Assembly: GCF_000759855.1 (NCBI RefSeq)
Contig: NZ_JNAI01000001.1
Coordinates: 62,001 to 126,000 of the forward strand
Direction of reading: 5' to 3'
DNA length: 64,000 bases
Source: Prochlorococcus marinus str. MIT 9107
GTDB taxonomy: Bacteria > Cyanobacteriota > Cyanobacteriia > PCC-6307 > Cyanobiaceae
How positions within the stretch are numbered: the first letter of the stretch is position 1; every line of letters starts with the position of its first letter. The notes below the pieces were generated by a model, which worked only from the letters and a program-made list of their open reading frames with translations, made no database searches and was not told the origin of the DNA. Made by a program: the position numbers and the translations under genes. Positions 1 to 10,129 of this stretch are shown piece after piece.

Positions 1-1
1 A

Positions 2-580
2 ATTGAAATTAATAATATCCCAAAAGCTATTAGATTTGTTGCTGAGAAATTTAAATTATCTGATACACAAATATTTGTTAATCCAATCAATGAAAAACAA
101 GATCAACCTGAAGTAAGAGGAATTGCGTTAGATAAAAATCAAGTTCAAGTAAGTTTTCGGAAATTGCCTGATCGTCCAGGTGTTGCAGCATCGATATGCT
201 TAGCATTAGCTGAGAATAATTTACTTTTCGATACTATCGTGCAATCTGAAAGAATTTCTTCTTTAAAAACTAAGGATATTAGTCTTACCATGAATAAGCA
301 AGATAGAGAAAAAGCTAACTTAGTTTTTGAAGCCCTAACAAAGAAATTACCTGGTTCATACATTGAAGATGGCCCTGCAATTGCTAAAGTAAGCACTGTA
401 GGAGCAGGAATGGCATTTAAGGTTGGAACGGCTGGAAAAATATTTAGAGCATTGGCCAACCAAAATATCAATATTGAAATGATTGCCACTAGTGAAATTA
501 GAACTTCTTGTATTGTCCTAGAAAAAGATTGTGACAAAGCAGTTAATGCAATTCATGATCATTTCGAATTAGAGAAATAA
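2..580 (+). CDS. lysC: Aspartate kinase, C-terminal part (5' end outside window)
   Basis: This is the C-terminal 192 codons of aspartokinase, which phosphorylates aspartate in the first step of lysine, threonine and methionine synthesis. The reading frame is open from base 2, so the catalytic kinase domain lies upstream of the window. What remains is regulatory: two ACT repeats. The first begins around fragment residue 46 with a KLPDRPGVAA segment typical of aspartokinase ACT domains, and the second follows from about residue 125 (STVGAGM, then NINIEMIATSEI). These repeats bind the feedback inhibitors lysine or threonine in the family; cyanobacterial aspartokinases usually carry four such repeats. 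It ends seven bases from the convergent uvrB stop. Two further enzymes of the pathway, asd and dapA, lie at 6.6-8.5 kb. Identification is firm; which amino acid it senses cannot be read here. Confidence 0.93.
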   Translation: MEINNIPKAIRFVAEKFKLSDTQIFVNPINEKQDQPEVRGIALDKNQVQVSFRKLPDRPGVAASICLALAENNLLFDTIVQSERISSLKTKDISLTMNKQDREKANLVFEALTKKLPGSYIEDGPAIAKVSTVGAGMAFKVGTAGKIFRALANQNINIEMIATSEIRTSCIVLEKDCDKAVNAIHDHFELEK

Positions 581-599
581 GTTTTCTTTAGTTATTTCT
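573..599. terminator. Possible bidirectional terminator between lysC and uvrB
   Basis: AGAAATAA (573-580) and TTATTTCT (592-599) are a perfect 8-base inverted repeat with an 11-base loop, spanning both convergent stop codons. The stem is almost all A/T and there is no long U tract, so this is a weak candidate based on position and symmetry only. Confidence 0.3.
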
Positions 600-2627
600 T
601 GCCAATTTTTGTCTTAATTTTTTAATTCTATCTCTCAAATTTGCTGCTTCTTCAAAATTTAACTCTTTTGCCGCATCTTTCATTTTAATTTCTAACTTGT
701 CTATTAAGTCAGGCAATTCTTCTAGCAAACACTGATTATCGCTAGCATTCAGAATTACATCAGTTTTGTTATTAACTATATTTATTAAATCTTTAGATAA
801 ACCATTAGCATCTAATTTTCTGGAAAGTTCTAGAAAAGATAATATTGAATTTTCTATTTTTTTACCTGCAGGTTTTGGAGTAATACCATTGACCTGATTA
901 TATTTTTTTTGAATAGTTCTTCTTCTGTCAGTTTCAGATATTGCTCTTTTCATTGAATCTGTGAAGTTATCTGCATAAAGCAAGGCAACTCCCTCAACAT
1001 GTCTTGCAGCTCTTCCTATTGTTTGAATCAATGATCTTTCTGCCCTTAAAAAACCTTCTTTATCTGCATCTAAAATAGCGACTAATGATACTTCAGGAAG
1101 ATCTAGTCCCTCTCTTAATAAATTAACTCCTACCAAAACATCATATTCGCCCATTCTAAGGTCTTGAATAATTTCAATTCTTTCAATTGAATGGATTTCA
1201 GAATGCAAATATCTAACTCTTACTTTATTTTCAGCTAAAAAATCAGTTAGATCTTCAGCCATTCTCTTTGTAAGTGTAGTGACTAGCACTCTTTGATTCT
1301 TTGCAGCTCTAATTCTTATTTCAGATAAAAGATCTTCTATTTGGCCCTCGCTAGGTCTCACATCAATTACAGGGTCTAATACCCCAGTTGGTCTTATAAC
1401 TTGCTCAATAAATTCACCATTACATTGATCTAATTCCCATTGACCGGGAGTTGCACTAATAAATAATGTCTGTTTTGATTTTTCCCAAAACTCTTCACAT
1501 TTTAAAGGTCTATTATCTGCAGCACTTGGCAATCTAAAACCATGATCTATTAACACTTTTTTTCTAGATTGATCACCATTGTACATTGCATGAAGTTGAG
1601 GGCATGTTACATGACTCTCATCGACTACCAACAACCAATCTTTAGGAAAGTAATCTATTAAACATTCTGGCGGTGAACCTTCCTCCCTACCTGATAAATG
1701 ACGAGCATAATTCTCAACTCCATTACAATAACCAACCTCTTTTAGCATTTCTAAATCATATTTTGTGCGTTGTTCAAGACGTTGAGCCTCTAATAATTTT
1801 CCTTCATATGTAAATTTATCTAGTTGAGTTTTTAATTCACTTCTAATTGCACTGATTGCACTCTCCAGTCTTTCTTTTGGAGTAACAAAATGCTTTGCTG
1901 GGTAAACGCTAACTTGTTCTAAACTTTCAATTATTTCTCCTGTAGTAGGGTCAACATATCTAATAGCCTCGACTTCATCCCCAAATAATTCGATTCTTAT
2001 TAATCTATCTTCATAAGCTGGACCAATTTCTAAAACATCACCTTTAATTCTGAATCTTCCTCTAGTAATTTCAATATCATTTCTAGTATATTGATTTTCA
2101 ACGAGCGACCTTAAAGAAGAACGTAGATTTATAGATTTTCCAACTTCAAATTTAACTGCAGCTTTTAAATATTCACTTGGTATACCAAGGCCATAAATAC
2201 AACTTATAGAGGCTACAACAATTACATCTTTTCTCTCAAATAATGAGCGTGTTGCAGAATGCCTAAGCATATCTATTTCTTCATTAATTGAAGCTGTTTT
2301 TGCTATGTACGTATCACTTACAGGGACATAAGCTTCAGGTTGATAATAATCATAGTAGGAAATAAAGTACTCAACAGCATTTTTTGGAAAGAACTCCCTT
2401 AATTCATTACATAATTGTGCAGCTAATGTCTTATTATGGGCCAATACAAGAGCTGGCCTTCCTGTTTGATTAATTACATTAGCGATAGTAAATGTTTTAC
2501 CAGTTCCAGTAGCTCCTAAAAGAGTCTGAAACTCTTTTCCGCTATTAACTCCTCTAACTAATTTTTTTATAGCTTCAGGTTGATCTCCATTTGGTTCGTA
2601 AGGAGCTTGAAGCTTATAGTTGTTCAT
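588..2627 (-). CDS. uvrB: UvrABC excision nuclease subunit B
   Basis: UvrB is the damage-verifying helicase-like subunit of bacterial nucleotide excision repair; it receives lesions from UvrA and recruits UvrC. The 679-residue protein has Walker A GATGTGKT at about 38-45, the Tyr-rich beta-hairpin region ([10 protein letters not shown], about 91-100) that inserts between DNA strands, a DESH helicase box near residue 335, the helicase C-terminal half with a QTIGRAAR motif, and a C-terminal UVR domain (about 637-675, with [10 protein letters not shown]) that contacts UvrC. Length matches the family. I take the ATG at 2627 rather than the TTG one codon upstream. It runs convergent to lysC and sits 28 bases downstream of the ycf23-like gene on the same strand. 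No frameshift or loss of key motifs is visible. Confidence 0.97.
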   Translation of the reverse strand: MNNYKLQAPYEPNGDQPEAIKKLVRGVNSGKEFQTLLGATGTGKTFTIANVINQTGRPALVLAHNKTLAAQLCNELREFFPKNAVEYFISYYDYYQPEAYVPVSDTYIAKTASINEEIDMLRHSATRSLFERKDVIVVASISCIYGLGIPSEYLKAAVKFEVGKSINLRSSLRSLVENQYTRNDIEITRGRFRIKGDVLEIGPAYEDRLIRIELFGDEVEAIRYVDPTTGEIIESLEQVSVYPAKHFVTPKERLESAISAIRSELKTQLDKFTYEGKLLEAQRLEQRTKYDLEMLKEVGYCNGVENYARHLSGREEGSPPECLIDYFPKDWLLVVDESHVTCPQLHAMYNGDQSRKKVLIDHGFRLPSAADNRPLKCEEFWEKSKQTLFISATPGQWELDQCNGEFIEQVIRPTGVLDPVIDVRPSEGQIEDLLSEIRIRAAKNQRVLVTTLTKRMAEDLTDFLAENKVRVRYLHSEIHSIERIEIIQDLRMGEYDVLVGVNLLREGLDLPEVSLVAILDADKEGFLRAERSLIQTIGRAARHVEGVALLYADNFTDSMKRAISETDRRRTIQKKYNQVNGITPKPAGKKIENSILSFLELSRKLDANGLSKDLINIVNNKTDVILNASDNQCLLEELPDLIDKLEIKMKDAAKELNFEEAANLRDRIKKLRQKLARNN

Positions 2628-2655
2628 CAAGCTAGTAGCTAAAGTTCTTAATATA

Positions 2656-3432
2656 CTAAGAAATTTTTTCTCTAATTATTGAATTTTTCAAAGATTCTTT
2701 TAGGCCCCTAACAACCGCAATCATCGATATTAAATCATCTAATTTATTAACTGCAGATCCAACCCCAACTGCTGAGGCGCCGCAAGATATTGCTAATGGA
2801 CAGGTTACTTGACTTAATCCAGAAGCACTCATAATTGGTATATTGACAGACTGTTTCTTAAATTCCTGATTAATAGCATAGGTAGCTGCAAGAGTTGGTA
2901 CTGACTTTTCAAAAAAACCTTGGATTCCAGATGAATAGGGGCTAGAACTGGTGCCACCTTCTGTTTGAATAATATCAACACCTTCTTGAGCTAGCTTTAA
3001 AGCAAGATCAACTTGTTTATCAATAGGCATAGTATGAGGAACCGTTACCGATAGGGGAACATTAGGTAATAAATCCTTTGTCTCTTTAGTTAGATTTAAG
3101 ACTTTTTCTTCTGAAAAATTAATACCTTTTTCATAAAAAGTGTCATAATTTCCTATCTCAATTAATGAGGCGCCTGCTTTTACAGAATCTATAAAAATCT
3201 GAGGCACTACTGAACTCACACATACTAGTAATGAAGAATTCTGACGTGCTAGATGAACGAGTTCAGGCTTACAAGCAATATCAACAAGATCTGCACCTCC
3301 TAATGAAGCAGCCTCAACAATTGTTTTCACAGATTGAACATCGAAATTATTCAATCCAGAAATTACCTTGAGTAAAGATTTACTTCTCAACTCTTCTTTA
3401 ATTGTTTGTGGCAAAAGATTAATCAGACTCAT
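2656..3432 (-). CDS. Ycf23/DUF561-family TIM-barrel-like protein of unknown function
   Basis: A 258-residue soluble protein that I recognise as the Ycf23/DUF561 family, found in cyanobacteria and some algal plastid genomes. Its biochemical role is not established as far as I know. The sequence shows alternating beta/alpha segments with barrel-like motifs: [12 protein letters not shown] near residue 46, [11 protein letters not shown] near 91, [13 protein letters not shown] near 153, and a late glycine-rich phosphate-binding-like element [13 protein letters not shown] near 217. This pattern resembles ThiG- or FMN/phosphate-binding barrels, so a small-molecule enzyme is a reasonable inference but not shown. 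A lone Cys in DIACKP and the ISCGAS segment could be functional. It lies just upstream of uvrB on the same strand and divergent from tilS, with 85 bases for two promoters. Family call fairly sure; function unknown. Confidence 0.75.
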   Translation of the reverse strand: MSLINLLPQTIKEELRSKSLLKVISGLNNFDVQSVKTIVEAASLGGADLVDIACKPELVHLARQNSSLLVCVSSVVPQIFIDSVKAGASLIEIGNYDTFYEKGINFSEEKVLNLTKETKDLLPNVPLSVTVPHTMPIDKQVDLALKLAQEGVDIIQTEGGTSSSPYSSGIQGFFEKSVPTLAATYAINQEFKKQSVNIPIMSASGLSQVTCPLAISCGASAVGVGSAVNKLDDLISMIAVVRGLKESLKNSIIREKIS

Positions 3433-3517
3433 TTACTTAATGAATTTATTACCCGATTGTGACATTGTTTTAGTAAAACAGTGCATTTTTTAAAAAATAT
3501 TATCTGAGCAACACAAA

Positions 3518-4528
3518 ATGTCTGATAAAAATTTCACTCAGAAAAATTGGTCATCATGGCATCACCTCCTTCATAAGGAGATTCTTAGCAAAAAAACATT
3601 AATTCCCACAGGATCGAATATTTTAATCAGTGTTTCCGGTGGGCAAGACTCTATGGCCTTATTAACCCTAATTAATGACCTAAAAAAAATTCATAATTGG
3701 TCAATTAGTGTTTGGCATGGAGATCATCAGTGGCATCAAAAATCATCAATATATGCTTTTGAATTAAAAAGTTATTGCGAAGAAAAAAAAATCTCATTCT
3801 ATTTTGATAAAGCAAATAAAGAAAACATTTTTTCTGAAGAAAAAGCACGAGATTGGAGATATAAAAAATTATGTGCAAGAGCCAAAACTTTATTAAAAAA
3901 GAATCAGGAACAAAAAAATATTCATTTATTAACTGGTCACACTAGTAGTGATAATTCAGAAACATTTATACTTAATTTAGCCAGAGGCAGCAATTTTGCC
4001 GGTCTCAGCAATATTGAGAGCAAAAGATTACTAGAAAATCAAATTTTTTTAATAAGACCAATATTAATTTTCAGTAGAGAAGACACAAAAAAATTCTGTA
4101 ATGATTTGAACATCCCATTCTGGGAAGATCCAACAAATTCAGATCTTAAATTAAAAAGAAATTTAGTTAGAAAACAAATTATTCCTACCTTAGAAAATAT
4201 CTATCCAGGGTGTTCTTCAAGGATAAATGATTTTTCCCAAAAAATGAGCAACTACAATAATGAGCGTAATGATCTTAGTGAACTAGCGTACCTCTACTGT
4301 AAAGACTTAAAAGGTATTAATAGAAATCTTTTAAATAACATGTGTGTTGAAGCAAGGTGCACTATCTTAAATAGATTTTTAAGGGAAGCATGTAAGAAAC
4401 AATATAGTTCTAAAAATTTAGAAAAATTAGCAACTTCAATTTATTACAAAAACAAAGGTCAAGTTAACTTACAAGAGTCTTTAAAAATTATTTGGAATAA
4501 AAATTATATTGATATTCAGGAAATTTAA
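3518..4528 (+). CDS. tilS: tRNA(Ile)-lysidine synthase
   Basis: TilS uses ATP and lysine to convert C34 of the CAU-anticodon tRNA-Ile into lysidine, so that the tRNA reads AUA as isoleucine; it is essential in bacteria. The 336-residue protein has the N-type ATP-pyrophosphatase PP-loop SGGQDS at about 40-45, an acidic HGDHQW segment near 69, a TGHTSSDNSET motif near 145 and a RNLVRKQIIPTLE element near 225, all typical of TilS. It lacks the longest C-terminal extensions seen in E. coli, as is usual for cyanobacterial TilS. Its start is ATG. The stop overlaps that of the convergent RNase J gene within a single palindromic TTAA (4525-4528). AUA codons are common in this AT-rich DNA, so the enzyme's job matters here. 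Confidence 0.94.
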   Translation: MSDKNFTQKNWSSWHHLLHKEILSKKTLIPTGSNILISVSGGQDSMALLTLINDLKKIHNWSISVWHGDHQWHQKSSIYAFELKSYCEEKKISFYFDKANKENIFSEEKARDWRYKKLCARAKTLLKKNQEQKNIHLLTGHTSSDNSETFILNLARGSNFAGLSNIESKRLLENQIFLIRPILIFSREDTKKFCNDLNIPFWEDPTNSDLKLKRNLVRKQIIPTLENIYPGCSSRINDFSQKMSNYNNERNDLSELAYLYCKDLKGINRNLLNNMCVEARCTILNRFLREACKKQYSSKNLEKLATSIYYKNKGQVNLQESLKIIWNKNYIDIQEI

Positions 4529-6498
4529 GATACTACGGCAGATCTTCTTCTTCGTGTACGACCCGAAGAAACTTCCTCTTTATTTTCTACTGATTCTTTA
4601 ATAGGTTTATTTTGAGATTGATCATTCTTAGATGACTGATTTTTGAAGTTATTTTGGTTGGTAGCTTTGGGTTGATTATTCACATTAGGATAATGTTTAT
4701 GTCTCGGTTGATGTTTTACTTCATCATCTAATTTAGGCTGATAAGCACGAGTTCCACTTGGTGCAGGCTGAGCCAAACAAAGAATTAAAGGCTCTACTTG
4801 TAATTCTCTTCTCATTCTTCTAGATAAACCATTCTCAATTTCTCTTTGGACACCTATCCAATCAACTTCAAAATTGTTTGGTCCAGTTTGTCTTGATAAT
4901 TGCTTCCATCTATTTGACAATACCCAACTTATCTCTCGTTCTGTCCACATTGACATTTTTCTAGGATCTGCAGAGATTACAACTCCTCTAAGACTTACCC
5001 TTGGTGGTGCAACCATATTGCCGTCTGTACTTATAGGGGCTAAAACAGTAACTATTCCATCATCAGCTAGTTGCTGTCTCTCTTTAAGTGCTCTTGCATC
5101 AACGACACACGTTCTAGTATTGTCAAGCATTTCGATACCTGACTTGACAGGTTCTCCTTGAATCATAGAATCTGATCTAAGTTCGATCGTATCTCCATTA
5201 TCGAGAATTAGTACATTATTCGGATCAACACCCATCGAAACCGCAGTTTTACCATGTAAAACTTGCATTCTATATTCTCCATGCACAGGCACAAAGAACT
5301 TTGGCTTAATCAACGCTAGCATTAACCTCTGATCGTCCCTACATCCATGACCAGAAACATGAATGCCATGTTCTTTTCCATAAATAACATTAGCTCCTAG
5401 TTTGATTAACTTATCAATACTATGAACAACTGAAATAGTATTTCCTGGAATGGGGCTAGAAGAGAATATTACAGTATCAGTTGTTTTGAGTTTTACATGA
5501 GGGTGCTCATCTCTTCCAATCCTGCTTAAAGCTGCCATGACTTCACCTTGGCTCCCTGTCATTAAAAGCAATGTTTCTCTATCTGGTAAGTCTCGAATAC
5601 TTTTGATTGGAAAAAAAAGGTCATCTGGACACTTGATATAACCCAATTCTCGACATTTACCAACAACATTCAACATTGATCTGCCCATTAATCCAATTTT
5701 CCTTCCATGCTTCATCGCAAGCTGAATGACCATTGCAACTCTATGAGTTGAGCTTGCAAAAGTAGTAAGCATTACTCTTCCTTTAGCTTCAGAAATTAAT
5801 CGATCTAAATTCGGGAAAACAGAAATCTCAGAAGGAACAAATCCCTTTACTTCAGAATTAGTTGAATCTGAAAGCATACAAAGAACGCCTTTCTCTCCGT
5901 AGTAGACCATTCTTTCAATATCTGCATGTTTTTTATCTGGCGGAAGATGATCAAATTTAAAATCCCCAGTAAAAAATACCACTCCTACAGGCGTAGTCAA
6001 AGCTAAGGAGAAACTATCCCCAATAGAGTGAGTATTACGAATAAACTCAACTGAGAAATTTTGGCCAAGTTTAACAACTTGTCTTGGTTCGATAGTTTGT
6101 ATAGTTGTTCGATCTGCCACGCCAGCTTCTTCCATTTTGCCTTTAAGCATTGACATCGCCAAAGGTGGGCCATAGATAACAGGGATTCTAAATTTCTTTA
6201 AATGATGTGATATTCCTCCAATATGATCTTCATGGCCATGAGTTACTATCATTCCTCGAAATCTATGTAAGTTAGCCTGCAAATATGTTGTATCTGGCAT
6301 TACAACATTTACTCCATGCATGCCATCACTAGGAAAAGCTAATCCACCATCTATAAGAATAATATCGTCTCCATATTCAAAAACACATGTATTTTTTCCT
6401 ATTTCATGAAGTCCTCCTAAGGGAATAATTTTTAAGCAAGGACTGTTTGTTTGTGTTTTTGATTGTTTATTATTTGTTTTGATTTGATTTGTATTCAT
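4525..6498 (-). CDS. rnj: Ribonuclease J
   Basis: RNase J is a metallo-beta-lactamase/beta-CASP nuclease with 5'-3' exonuclease and endonuclease activity in RNA turnover; cyanobacteria pair it with RNase E. The 657-residue protein has the zinc motif HGHEDH at about 87-92, a FTGDFKFDH element near 176, the beta-CASP region with TGSQGE near 313, an SGHGCRDDQ segment near 380 and PVHGEYRMQ near 403. After the family core, residues from about 600 form a polar low-complexity tail rich in Asn, Gln and Lys, ending in a basic GRTRRRR stretch; such tails are probably disordered and may bind RNA or partners (inference). It lies downstream of dapA on the same strand with a 77-base gap, and shares a TTAA stop palindrome with tilS. 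Confidence 0.95.
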   Translation of the reverse strand: MNTNQIKTNNKQSKTQTNSPCLKIIPLGGLHEIGKNTCVFEYGDDIILIDGGLAFPSDGMHGVNVVMPDTTYLQANLHRFRGMIVTHGHEDHIGGISHHLKKFRIPVIYGPPLAMSMLKGKMEEAGVADRTTIQTIEPRQVVKLGQNFSVEFIRNTHSIGDSFSLALTTPVGVVFFTGDFKFDHLPPDKKHADIERMVYYGEKGVLCMLSDSTNSEVKGFVPSEISVFPNLDRLISEAKGRVMLTTFASSTHRVAMVIQLAMKHGRKIGLMGRSMLNVVGKCRELGYIKCPDDLFFPIKSIRDLPDRETLLLMTGSQGEVMAALSRIGRDEHPHVKLKTTDTVIFSSSPIPGNTISVVHSIDKLIKLGANVIYGKEHGIHVSGHGCRDDQRLMLALIKPKFFVPVHGEYRMQVLHGKTAVSMGVDPNNVLILDNGDTIELRSDSMIQGEPVKSGIEMLDNTRTCVVDARALKERQQLADDGIVTVLAPISTDGNMVAPPRVSLRGVVISADPRKMSMWTEREISWVLSNRWKQLSRQTGPNNFEVDWIGVQREIENGLSRRMRRELQVEPLILCLAQPAPSGTRAYQPKLDDEVKHQPRHKHYPNVNNQPKATNQNNFKNQSSKNDQSQNKPIKESVENKEEVSSGRTRRRRSAVVS

Positions 6499-6575
6499 GA
6501 TGATTATTTTTTGCGAGCAAGCAAATTTGTAGTTATTTTAATTAAATTAAGCTTATCAAAGCTTTGAAGAAGTAT

Positions 6576-7484
6576 TTACAAAGATAGATTTTGAATTATC
6601 TTGGATAAATTTTCTTTTTGATCTTTATTAAGTGGTGTCAATGGATTTCTTGGGGAACCCACTTGCCAGCCTAAAAGCTCTAAAGCTGCCTTAATTGGAA
6701 TTGGATTAGTTGTCTCAAAGAGTGCTTTAAAGAGTGGTTGAAGTCTTTCATGAATATTTAACGCATTAGAGACCTCCCCATTCAGAAATAAATAAATCAT
6801 TTCTTTTAATTGCGTGCCAACCAAATGACTAGCCACACTTACAACACCAACAGCACCGACAGACATCATAGGAAGCAATAAAGAATCATCGCCACTATAT
6901 ATAGAAAGTTCAGAGCCGCAAGCTGCCCTTAACTCCGTCACTTCTTCTATTCTACCGCTTGCCGCTTTAATACAGCTAATATTTGAGAAATCCATAAGTT
7001 TATTCACAGTATCAGGTAATAAATTGCACCCTGTCCTTCCAGGTATGTTGTAAAGCATCAAGGGTAAATCCTTTGCCGAATTAGCAATAGAACTGAAATG
7101 TTGATAAAGACCTTCTTGAGGAGGTTTATTATAGTAAGGAACAACAACCAACGCACCGTCCGCCCCAAAGTTGTAAGCTTTTTTTGTAGCTTCTACAGCC
7201 TCGCTTGTGCAATTACTACCAGTACCAACTATTAACTGACATTTTGAATCCAAAGATCCTTTTACTGCGATAAATAAATCATGCTGTTCCTCCCATGAAA
7301 GAGTTGGAGATTCTCCAGTGGTGCCACAAAGCACGATGCCATCAGAACCATTATTAAAAAGATAATTTGAAAGTTTTATAGCTAGTTCATAATCTACATC
7401 TCCATTTTTGTTGAATGGAGTAACCATTGCAGTCAATATTCTTCCAAATAATGGATTAGTAAACTTAGTTTTGTGTGTAGTCAT
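6576..7484 (-). CDS. dapA: 4-Hydroxy-tetrahydrodipicolinate synthase
   Basis: DapA condenses pyruvate with aspartate-4-semialdehyde, the committed step toward diaminopimelate (peptidoglycan) and lysine. The 302-residue protein has the pyruvate-binding GTTGES at 54-59, the catalytic tyrosine Y146 in LYNIPGRTG, the Schiff-base lysine K174 in IKAASG, and a SVASHL segment near 217. Length is normal for the family. Its ATG overlaps the asd stop by four bases (7481-7484), so asd and dapA are almost surely co-transcribed and translationally coupled, which is sensible because asd makes its substrate. Confidence 0.96.
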   Translation of the reverse strand: MTTHKTKFTNPLFGRILTAMVTPFNKNGDVDYELAIKLSNYLFNNGSDGIVLCGTTGESPTLSWEEQHDLFIAVKGSLDSKCQLIVGTGSNCTSEAVEATKKAYNFGADGALVVVPYYNKPPQEGLYQHFSSIANSAKDLPLMLYNIPGRTGCNLLPDTVNKLMDFSNISCIKAASGRIEEVTELRAACGSELSIYSGDDSLLLPMMSVGAVGVVSVASHLVGTQLKEMIYLFLNGEVSNALNIHERLQPLFKALFETTNPIPIKAALELLGWQVGSPRNPLTPLNKDQKENLSKIIQNLSL

Positions 7485-8512
7485 TTTTTTGGAATTAATA
7501 ACTCAGCTATTTGAACAGCATTAAGAGCTGCTCCTTTTCTTATTTGATCTCCACATAACCATAATTCTAATCCATTTGGATTGCTTATATCAGTTCTTAA
7601 CCTACCAACAGCAATATTATCCCTTCCCATAACATCATTTGGCATTGGAAATCTGTTACTTTTATAATCCTCGATAATTTCAATTCCAGGAGATTTTTTT
7701 AATTCATCAAGAGCATCTTTAGGTTCAACTGCACCAGCAAATTCAATATTGATAGATTCTGAGTGGGCTCTCAGTACTGGAACTCGTACACATGTAGCAG
7801 AGAGCTTTAAATCAGCAATATTTAATATTTTTCTGGTCTCATTAACCATTTTCATCTCTTCTTCGCAGTAATTATTTTCAAGCATAGTTGAATTATGTAG
7901 GAACAAATTAAATGCCAAAGAGTGAGGCAAAGCTTGACTTTTTTGGGGATCACCCTGGAGATATTTTTCAGTTAAAAATTTTAATTCCTCCATAGCTAAT
8001 TGACCTGCACCACTGACGGATTGATATGTTGAGACAATGACCCTTTGAATAGTAGAAAGTTTATTTAACGGAGCCAAAACTAATGTCAACAAAATGGTAG
8101 TGCAGTTTGGGTTCGCTATTATCCCATCATGATTAAGTGCATCACTAGCATTTACTTCAGGAACTACAAGAGGTACGTTCTTATCCAACCTGAAAGCACT
8201 CGAATTATCTATCAGTACAGCATTTTGATCCATAATGGTAGACAACCATTTTTTTGAGATACTTCCACCGGCTGAAGCTAAAACTAAATCAAGATTTAAG
8301 AATTCTTCTTTGGTAGTTTTTTTTGTAACTAATTCTTCATCTTTCCAAATAATTTTTTTCCCTTCCGAACGCTCAGACGAAAGTAAGACCAATTCTGATA
8401 TTGGAAAATCGCGTTGTTCAAGAATTCTGAGTAATTCAGATCCTACAGCACCTGAAGATCCTAAAACAGCAACTTTTAATGGCCTATTAGGCAAAAACTG
8501 AGATTTTCTCAC
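7481..8512 (-). CDS. asd: Aspartate-semialdehyde dehydrogenase
   Basis: Asd reduces aspartyl-4-phosphate with NADPH to aspartate-4-semialdehyde, the branch-point metabolite for lysine, threonine and methionine. The 343-residue protein has the NADP-binding loop [11 protein letters not shown] from about residue 18, the catalytic cysteine C137 in NPNCTT, and a [11 protein letters not shown] segment near 167. It begins with GTG at 8512; no in-frame ATG is close and the Rossmann strand starts soon after, so GTG is the likely start. It leads an asd-dapA pair with a four-base overlap and is divergent from tig, with 124 bases between. Its substrate comes from LysC, whose 3' end is at the left edge of the window. 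Confidence 0.96.
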   Translation of the reverse strand: MRKSQFLPNRPLKVAVLGSSGAVGSELLRILEQRDFPISELVLLSSERSEGKKIIWKDEELVTKKTTKEEFLNLDLVLASAGGSISKKWLSTIMDQNAVLIDNSSAFRLDKNVPLVVPEVNASDALNHDGIIANPNCTTILLTLVLAPLNKLSTIQRVIVSTYQSVSGAGQLAMEELKFLTEKYLQGDPQKSQALPHSLAFNLFLHNSTMLENNYCEEEMKMVNETRKILNIADLKLSATCVRVPVLRAHSESINIEFAGAVEPKDALDELKKSPGIEIIEDYKSNRFPMPNDVMGRDNIAVGRLRTDISNPNGLELWLCGDQIRKGAALNAVQIAELLIPKK

Positions 8513-8586
8513 ACTTAAAAAAGTTTTTTATTAATGGATTGACTATTTTTTTTACTTTATCAAAAAATTAACTTTCAAGGAAATCA

Positions 8587-8592
8587 TATAAT
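8587..8592 (+). promoter_or_regulatory. Candidate -10 element for tig-clpP-clpX
   Basis: A perfect TATAAT followed by G lies about 45 bases before the tig ATG, in the divergent asd/tig gap. No good -35 sits at the usual distance; a TTGACT at 8539-8544 is too far upstream to pair with it. Picocyanobacterial promoters often have weak -35 boxes. Start site not mapped. Confidence 0.4.
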
Positions 8593-8636
8593 GTGAAATA
8601 ATTAAGTTTCGGCTTATAGTAATAATTACAAAAGAC

Positions 8637-10064
8637 ATGGCTAAAGAAGCTTTAATAGTCAAAACAACTCCTCTGCCTCAAAGTAGAATTTCATTTGAAT
8701 TAGAGATACCATCTGAGACATGCAAGACGTGTGTAAATGAAACAATCAATGCTATTAGTCGTTCGGCTAAAATTCCAGGATTTAGACTTGGTAAAATTCC
8801 TAAACAAGTCTTAATTCAAAGAATTGGGATCATGCAATTACATGCTTCTGCTCTAGAAAAAATAATTGATAAATCATGGCAAGAAGCGTTAAAAATAAAA
8901 TCTATAGAGCCTCTCAGTGAGCCCGAATTGGTAGATGGATTTGAATCTTTACTTGAAAAGTTTAGTCCTGAAAAATCACTTAAAGTAACACTCCAAACTG
9001 ATGTTGCCCCCGAATTAAAACTAAAAAAATCCAAAGGACTTAGTATTGAAATCTCAAAAAATAAATTTGATCCTAAGTCAGTAGATGAAGCGCTAGAAAA
9101 ATCTAGAAGTCAGTTTGCAAATATTATTCCAGTAACCAATAGAGCAGCGAAATTAGGGGATATTGCTGTAGTTAGTTTCAAAGGGAAATATAAAGATTCT
9201 GGTAAAGAGATTGATGGTGGGACAAGTGAATCAATGGATCTTGAGTTAGAAAAGAACAAAATGATTCCCGGTTTCGTTGAGGGGATCGTAAAAATGAAAA
9301 TTGGTGATACTAAAACACTTAACCTTAAATTTCCTGAAGATTATTCCCATGAGGATTCAAGAGGCAAAGAGGCAATCTTTGAAATAAATCTTAAGGATCT
9401 TAAGGAAAAAGAATTACCTGAACTTAATGACGATTTTGCGAAACAGTCTGGCAACAAAGAATCATTAAAAGAATTAAAGAAAGATATAGAAAAGCAACTT
9501 AAAGAAAACTTCGAAAAAACTCAAAAAGATATCAAAATTGAGGCTTTATTGGAGGCCTTAACAAATGAATTGGTTGCTGAAATTCCAAAATCTATGATTG
9601 ATATTGAGGTAAGGAATAATATTGAACAAACCGCGCAAAGATTTGCTCAACAAGGTCTAGATGTTAAATCTACTTTCACTCCGGAATTAGTTAAATCATT
9701 ATCAGAGTCCACAAGACCTCAGGCTGAAAAAAATGTTCAAAGAAATTTAGCTCTAAAAGCATTAGCTGAAAAAGAAAACATAACAATTGAAAAAGATGAG
9801 ATTGATTTAAAAATGAAAAATTACGAAGATGCAATCTCTCAATCTTCAAAACAAATCGATATAAAAAAATTAACAGAAGTAATACGTGACGATTTACTCA
9901 AAGAAAAATTAATCATTTGGCTTGAAGAAAATTCCCAGGTAAAAGAAAAAAATATAAAAGCCACAAAAAAGTCAACAAAAGCTTCGAAAACAGTGAAACA
10001 AGCGACAAAAACTACAAAAACTAGAAAAACGACAAAAAATCAAAATAAAAAAGAAAAAAATTAA
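8637..10064 (+). CDS. tig: Trigger factor (ribosome-associated chaperone)
   Basis: Trigger factor binds ribosomal protein L23 at the exit tunnel and shields nascent chains. The 475-residue protein has the ribosome-docking signature GFRLGKIP at about 48-55, an FKBP-type peptidyl-prolyl isomerase domain at roughly 165-255 (GDIAVVSFKGKY to EINLKDLKEKELPEL), and a long helical C-terminal chaperone domain. Residues from about 435 onward are an unusual tail made largely of Lys and Thr (about 15 lysines in the last 41 residues), well beyond the usual end of the fold and probably disordered. It starts at ATG and is followed 65 bases later by clpP and then clpX, the classic bacterial tig-clpP-clpX order, suggesting joint control of folding and degradation. 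Confidence 0.95.
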   Translation: MAKEALIVKTTPLPQSRISFELEIPSETCKTCVNETINAISRSAKIPGFRLGKIPKQVLIQRIGIMQLHASALEKIIDKSWQEALKIKSIEPLSEPELVDGFESLLEKFSPEKSLKVTLQTDVAPELKLKKSKGLSIEISKNKFDPKSVDEALEKSRSQFANIIPVTNRAAKLGDIAVVSFKGKYKDSGKEIDGGTSESMDLELEKNKMIPGFVEGIVKMKIGDTKTLNLKFPEDYSHEDSRGKEAIFEINLKDLKEKELPELNDDFAKQSGNKESLKELKKDIEKQLKENFEKTQKDIKIEALLEALTNELVAEIPKSMIDIEVRNNIEQTAQRFAQQGLDVKSTFTPELVKSLSESTRPQAEKNVQRNLALKALAEKENITIEKDEIDLKMKNYEDAISQSSKQIDIKKLTEVIRDDLLKEKLIIWLEENSQVKEKNIKATKKSTKASKTVKQATKTTKTRKTTKNQNKKEKN

Positions 10065-10129
10065 TTTATGAAATTTCCTACTAATTAATTAAAAACCGCT
10101 TAAATTATCTATAAGACGAAAATTATTTT

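Noticed and set aside
145-537. 130-codon open frame antisense to lysC
   Set aside because: It is a shadow of the aspartokinase ACT region, with no start context or family match; lysC is conserved.
4874-5161. 95-codon open frame antisense to the RNase J gene
   Set aside because: Shadow of a conserved beta-CASP protein; no independent support.
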